A DNA stretch of 64,000 nt from Microbacterium jejuense (GTDB lineage: Bacteria; Actinomycetota; Actinomycetes; Actinomycetales; Microbacteriaceae). Under the pieces are notes generated by a model. The model saw only the letters and a list, made by a program, of their open reading frames with translations. It had not been told where the DNA came from and did not search any database. Of this stretch, positions 60,293 to 64,000 are shown piece by piece (positions within the stretch are counted from its first letter, which is position 1; each line of letters begins with the position of its first letter). The position numbers and the translations under genes are program-made. The stretch spans positions 62,001 to 126,000 of the forward strand of contig NZ_JAEUAW010000007.1 in NCBI RefSeq assembly GCF_019511665.1, written 5' to 3'.

Positions 60293-61156
60293 CTAGCGGC
60301 GCACGGCCGTGACGAACCCGCCGCGCTGATCGGCTGCCGATTCCGAGCGGTCGACGGCGAGCGGCCGGTCATAGCGGCGCTCGAGATCGGCCACCGAGAC
60401 CTCCGCGACGCTCCAGCCGGCCGCTGCGAGCACGGCGGCCGGATCGGGCGGGTCGGTGCGCGCCAGCAGGTCGTGGAAGGGGATGCCGGTGGCCCGCGCG
60501 AAATCCTGCAGCCGCTCACGCGTCTCAGGGGTGTCGGTGAGCGCCGGTGCGCGTTCGATCACCGCGCGCGAACCCGGGCCCGACAAATCGATGATGTCGT
60601 CGAGCAGCGCCGCCTGATCGTGCGCGGCGAGGTACGGCAGCAGTCCCTCCAGCACCCAGTGCGTCGGCTCGGCCGGACCGAGGCCGCTCCGCACGATCGC
60701 GGATGCCCACGGCGCCGTCACATCGGCGCCGACGACACGGCGATCGACGGTCGGCGCCGCGCCGACGGCATCCATCGTCCTTGTCAGGAACCCGACGACC
60801 TCGGGGGAGTCGAGCTCGAAGACCCGCGTGCCGGCGGGCCACTCGAGCCGCCAGGAGCGCGTGTCGAGCCCGCTGCCGAGGATGGCCACCTGCCGCAGCC
60901 CGCCCGCACGCAGCTCGTCGTCGATGAACCGCGTGCGCATGCCGATGTAGGTGGCCCCGAGCAGCATCGACCGGTCGACCTCGGGAACGTCGTCGAGGTC
61001 GTCGGGCCAGCGCTCGGGGAACGGCACCGCGGCTTCCGACGCCCGCACGAGCGCCGACGCCCACGGGTCGACGACGAGCGGGTCGGGGCGTCCGGATTCC
61101 AGCGCACGCGCCGCCGCCACGGCGACCGCGGTCACTCCCACACCATTCACGGGCAT
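60293..61156 (-). CDS. SAM-dependent methyltransferase, LCMT/TIGR00027-like
   Basis: 287 residues from MPVNGVGVTAV. It has GATYIGMRTRFIDDEL and the SAM loop VAILGSGLDTRSWRLEWP, then VFELDSPEVVGFL and VLEGLLPYL, as in the leucine-carboxymethyltransferase-like group common in actinobacteria. Targets of these bacterial enzymes are unknown, perhaps small molecules. A longer start at 61225 lacks family sequence. Confidence 0.85.
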   Translation of the reverse strand: MPVNGVGVTAVAVAAARALESGRPDPLVVDPWASALVRASEAAVPFPERWPDDLDDVPEVDRSMLLGATYIGMRTRFIDDELRAGGLRQVAILGSGLDTRSWRLEWPAGTRVFELDSPEVVGFLTRTMDAVGAAPTVDRRVVGADVTAPWASAIVRSGLGPAEPTHWVLEGLLPYLAAHDQAALLDDIIDLSGPGSRAVIERAPALTDTPETRERLQDFARATGIPFHDLLARTDPPDPAAVLAAAGWSVAEVSVADLERRYDRPLAVDRSESAADQRGGFVTAVRR

Positions 61157-61230
61157 GCGTCCATGATCGTCGCCGCGCCGCACGGTCCCCCTCCGATTCG
61201 CTCCTGGCGCAACGGCCGGCCTCATGCCAG

Positions 61231-61372
61231 GCGGCGTTTCGTCTGCGCGCGCCAGGGCGCGCTCCGCTCAACGACCGGGAGACTCGCGGTACGAGCAACC
61301 GCGCTGCGCGCCGGCCGTTTCGCTCAACGACCACGGCCGTTGAGCGAGCGAGGAACGAGCGAGGCGGGACGC
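61231..61372. repeat. REP-like elements upstream of the ROK gene
   Basis: Inverse copy 61231-61279, a short inverse remnant 61316-61332, and forward copy 61333-61372 (GTTGAGCGAGCGAGG...). Confidence 0.8.
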
Positions 61373-61454
61373 CTCGGCCGACGGGCAGCCGCGCCGTTCC
61401 TGCGAGTTCTGAAACAGTTCGTCCGAAATCGACGCAAGTGTGACGTCTCAGCCG

Positions 61455-61460
61455 TATCGT
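61455..61460 (+). promoter_or_regulatory. Candidate -10 of the ROK gene
   Basis: TATCGT; a start near 61467 leaves a 19-nt leader that includes GGGAGG before the ATG. Confidence 0.45.
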
Positions 61461-61485
61461 GGGGTGACCGACAGGGAGGCCGACG

Positions 61486-62649
61486 ATGCACGCCACCAGC
61501 ACGCCGAGCGCGGGAGAGCTGTTCCGCCTGGTGCAGAGCGGGCGCGCCGAGTCGCGCGCCGACCTCAGCCGCCTCACCGGACTGAGCGCCTCGACTGTCG
61601 CGCTGCGCGTCGAGGAGCTGATCGCGCACGGCTATCTCGAAGAGACCGGTCGCGGCGTCTCGAAGGGCGGACGCCGGCCGCGGATGCTGGCGGTCAGCGC
61701 GGGCGAGACGATCGTCGCCGCGGTGGACCTCGGCGAACGGCACATGACGATCGTCCTCATGAACCGTCGCGGCGAGGTGCTCGCCGACGCGAACGAGCCG
61801 CTGTCGCTGCTCGACGGGCCGCAGCGCGTGCTCGCCGACGTGTGGGACAAGGTGCAGCAGCTCGCTCGCGATGTGCCCGACACGCGTCTGGAGGGCATCG
61901 CGATGAGCCTGCCGGGCCCCGTGGACTCCCGCGACGGACGCCTGCTGGCGCCCATGCGCATGCCCGGGTGGAACGGCGTGGTCGTCGCCGACCTGCTGCG
62001 CGAGATCACGGGGCTCCCCGCCCACGTCGAGAACGACGCCAACGCGATGGCGATGGGCGAGTTCGTGGAGCGCGGCCAGAGCGTGAAGGAGCTCGTCTTC
62101 GTGAAGGCGGGCTCGGGAATCGGCTGTGGCGTCATCGCCGGTGGCGAGCTGTACCGGGGCTACCGCGGCGTCGCCGGCGACATCAGCCACGTCGCGCTCG
62201 CCGGCGCCCCGCCGGTCATCTGCTCGTGCGGACGCGTCGGCTGCCTCGACGTCGTCGCCAGCGGCGCGGCGATCGTCGATGCGCTGCGCGAGTCGGGCAT
62301 TGCGGTCGACCACCTCGAGGACGTCCTGGCGCTGGCCGCCGACGCGCACCCGCGCGCGACCGGCCTGCTCCGCGAGGCGGGTCAGCGCACCGGCGAGGTG
62401 CTGGCGACGATCATCAACTTCTTCAACCCCCGCGTGCTCGCCATCGGCGGGCAGCTCGCGACGGCGGACGCCTTCATCGCGGGCGTCCGGCAGGCGATCT
62501 ACACGCTGTGCCTGCCGATGTCGACCGACCAGCTGGAGATCAGCGTGTCGGCGGCCGGCCCGCTGGGGGGAGCGCGCGGCGTGGGCGACGCGCTGTTGAC
62601 GACGCTGCTGGAGCCCGAGCGCATCGACCGCGACCTTCGCCAGGCTTAA
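61486..62649 (+). CDS. ROK-family transcriptional regulator
   Basis: 387 residues; ATG with GGGAGG 7 nt upstream. Winged helix ESRADLSRLTGLSASTVALRVEELIAHGYL, ROK domain with MSLPGPVDSRDG, ENDANAMAMGE, and zinc motif ICSCGRVGCLDVVASG. A sugar or related ligand is expected. It lies 76 nt before the M81 peptidase gene. A similar TTCG/CGAA motif occurs before both genes, so it may regulate itself and that gene. Confidence 0.9.
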   Translation: MHATSTPSAGELFRLVQSGRAESRADLSRLTGLSASTVALRVEELIAHGYLEETGRGVSKGGRRPRMLAVSAGETIVAAVDLGERHMTIVLMNRRGEVLADANEPLSLLDGPQRVLADVWDKVQQLARDVPDTRLEGIAMSLPGPVDSRDGRLLAPMRMPGWNGVVVADLLREITGLPAHVENDANAMAMGEFVERGQSVKELVFVKAGSGIGCGVIAGGELYRGYRGVAGDISHVALAGAPPVICSCGRVGCLDVVASGAAIVDALRESGIAVDHLEDVLALAADAHPRATGLLREAGQRTGEVLATIINFFNPRVLAIGGQLATADAFIAGVRQAIYTLCLPMSTDQLEISVSAAGPLGGARGVGDALLTTLLEPERIDRDLRQA

Positions 62650-62713
62650 TCCAGAATCGAACGAAGATCGGCGTCTTGATCTAGTTCGAAACAAGGATCC
62701 TCCGATGCCTGCC

Positions 62714-62719
62714 TAAACT
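62714..62719 (+). promoter_or_regulatory. -10 of the M81 gene, leaderless geometry
   Basis: TAAACT followed by GGCGAG and the GTG at 62726, a 6-nt gap. Confidence 0.6.
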
Positions 62720-62725
62720 GGCGAG

Positions 62726-64000
62726 GTGACCCAGAACCTTCTCCCGCGTATCGCGATCGCCGGCATGGCGATCGAGTCGAGCACGTTCTCTCCGCATCGC
62801 GCCGGCGCGCGCGACTTCCAGCGCGTCGAAGGCGACGAGCTGATCCAGCGGTATCCGTCCCTCCGTGACGGCTTGCACCTCGGCTCCGCCCAGTGGCTGC
62901 CCGTGTACTACGCCCGCTCGATCCCGGGCGGTGCCGTGCTGCGCGAGGTGTACGACGAGATCAAGGGGCGGATCCTCGACGGCCTGCGGGACCTCGTCGC
63001 GGACGGGCCGCTCGACGGCCTGTTCTTCGACATCCACGGCGCGATGAGCGTCGACGGCCTGGACGACGCCGAGGGCGACCTCATCACCGCCATGCGCGCG
63101 GTGATCGGCACCGAGGTCATGGTGTCGGCGTCGATGGATCTGCACGGCAACGTCTCGGACGCGCTCGTCTCGCAGGTCGACATCATCACCTGCTACCGTC
63201 TCGCGCCGCACGAAGACACGTGGGAGACCCGCGACCGGGCGATCGGCAACCTCGTCGAGGCGCTGCAGGCGGGCAGCAAGCCCCGCCGCGCGCACGTGAC
63301 GGTCCCCATCCTGCTGCCCGGCGAGAAGACGTCGACGCGGGTCGAGCCGGCGAAGAGCCTGTACGCCCGCCTCGATGAGATCGAGCAGCGGGAGGGCATC
63401 ATCGACGCCGCCATCTGGATCGGCTACGCGTGGGCCGATGAGGATCGCTGTCACGGCGTGGTCGTCGTGACGGGCACGGACGACGCCGCGATCTCGGCCG
63501 CCGCCGAAGAGCTGGGCCAGGCCTTCTGGGACGTGCGCGACGAGTTCGAATTCGTCGGCCCTCCCGGAACCCTTGCGGAAGGGGTCGATGCAGGGCTCGC
63601 GGCGACCGATACGCCCTACTTCATCAGCGATTCCGGCGACAACCCCGGCGCCGGCGGCACCGGCGACGTCACGTGGACGCTCGCGCAGCTGCTGGCGGAC
63701 GAGCGCCTCACCGCTCCCGACGCCCCTACGGTGCTCGTCGGGTCGATCTTCGACGCCGAGGCGCTCGCGCAGCTGCGTGAGCACCGCGTGGGCGATGCCG
63801 TGACGGTGACGGCGGGTGCGCGCGTCGACCACGGCCCGCATGGCCCGGTCACGATCAGCGGCGTCCTCGAGGGCCTCTATGAAGGGGATCCGGATGCCGG
63901 CGGCATCGCGGTCGTCCGCGTCGGCGGTCTGCGGGTCATCGTCACCGAGTTCCGCAAGGCCTATCACGCGGTCGAGGACTTCACCGCGATCGGCCTGGAT
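62726..64000 (+). CDS. M81-family metallopeptidase, MlrC-like (3' truncated)
   Basis: 425 codons are visible and the frame is open at the window end; M81 proteins are about 490-510 residues, so some 70-80 are missing. It starts RIAIAGMAIESSTFSPH, the MlrC N-terminus. Metal-site motifs FFDIHGAMSV, SMDLHGNVSD and YRLAPHEDTWETR are followed by the C-terminal domain SDSGDNPGAGGTGDVTW. MlrC cleaves linearised microcystin tetrapeptide, but most relatives have unknown peptide or amide substrates. It has its own leaderless-type promoter and sits behind a ROK regulator, which suggests a catabolic locus continuing beyond the window. Confidence 0.92.
   Translation, partial: MTQNLLPRIAIAGMAIESSTFSPHRAGARDFQRVEGDELIQRYPSLRDGLHLGSAQWLPVYYARSIPGGAVLREVYDEIKGRILDGLRDLVADGPLDGLFFDIHGAMSVDGLDDAEGDLITAMRAVIGTEVMVSASMDLHGNVSDALVSQVDIITCYRLAPHEDTWETRDRAIGNLVEALQAGSKPRRAHVTVPILLPGEKTSTRVEPAKSLYARLDEIEQREGIIDAAIWIGYAWADEDRCHGVVVVTGTDDAAISAAAEELGQAFWDVRDEFEFVGPPGTLAEGVDAGLAATDTPYFISDSGDNPGAGGTGDVTWTLAQLLADERLTAPDAPTVLVGSIFDAEALAQLREHRVGDAVTVTAGARVDHGPHGPVTISGVLEGLYEGDPDAGGIAVVRVGGLRVIVTEFRKAYHAVEDFTAIGLD

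Larger units (their letters stand above)
61157..61485. other. 329-nt gap: REP-like elements and ROK control region
   Basis: No gene seen. It holds REP-like copies (61231-61372), then an A/T-richer stretch with AGTTCGTCCGAAAT (61416-61429) and a TATCGT -10 at 61455-61460 for the ROK gene. Confidence 0.6.

Noticed and set aside
62681..63967. A 428-codon minus-strand frame near the window end
   Set aside because: It is antisense to the M81 peptidase gene, which lacks a stop only because the window ends.

Overview
The window is high-GC DNA from an actinobacterium, most likely a Microbacterium-like member of the Microbacteriaceae. Evidence: strong G/C bias at third codon positions, many GTG starts, actinobacterial gene orders (coaA-glmS-acpS-alr-tsaE-tsaB-rimI-tsaD; guaB3-SURF1-DUF3817-guaA), HrcA/CIRCE control of groES, a CsoR copper operon, and an over-used GGATGCC/GGCATCC word. 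It is chromosomal and mostly core. I see no rRNA, tRNA, IS element, prophage or CRISPR array.

Layout. 1-4.7 kb: 3' part of a DUF1023-type hydrolase, a lipoprotein, Ppx/GppA phosphatase, secreted M28 peptidase. 4.7-13.2 kb: cofactor, cell-wall and t6A genes (coaA, glmS, acpS, alr, tsaE, tsaB, rimI, tsaD) ending in a repeat-rich membrane protein. 13.2-16 kb: THUMP-like methyltransferase, groES, rarD. 16.3-19.3 kb: copZ-copA-csoR with two operators. 19.4-25 kb: livJ-type binding protein facing a livHMGF operon. 25.3-34.5 kb: guaB, a sarcosine-oxidase-like enzyme, a TMEM175-like channel, a DHA2 exporter with its TetR regulator, DUF2277, an ABC-F protein, guaB3. 34.5-40.5 kb: SURF1, DUF3817, guaA, a glycosyltransferase and a second-type ClpP pair. 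40.7-42.4 kb: stand-alone LigD-type polymerase domain and a ClgR/PopR-like regulator. 42.7-50.2 kb: alpha-mannoside locus (GH38, two CUT1 permeases, binding protein, ROK repressor). 50.3-58.6 kb: BI-1 protein, GDPD, and two Na+/carboxylate symporter modules around a LytS/LytTR two-component system. 58.6-64 kb: SRPBCC/ArsR pair, hydrolase, methyltransferase, ROK regulator and a truncated M81 peptidase.

Three layers cut across the genes. (1) Eighteen genes have a TANNNT-like -10 box (often TANNCTGG) exactly 6 or 7 nt before the start codon, the geometry of leaderless mRNAs. (2) A REP-like element (GGTCGTTGAGCGAGCG...GAGACGAAACGC and its inverse) occurs at seven loci, inside two proteins as in-frame [13 protein letters not shown] / [10 protein letters not shown] peptides. 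(3) GGATGCC/GGCATCC arms build most of the strong terminator hairpins, and several other long inverted repeats have no assigned role.

The most unusual protein finding is the ClpP tandem. The first subunit has an intact Ser-His-Asp triad. In the second, glycine replaces the catalytic serine, giving a ClpR-like subunit. Paired palindromes lie upstream and a ClgR/PopR-like regulator is nearby.
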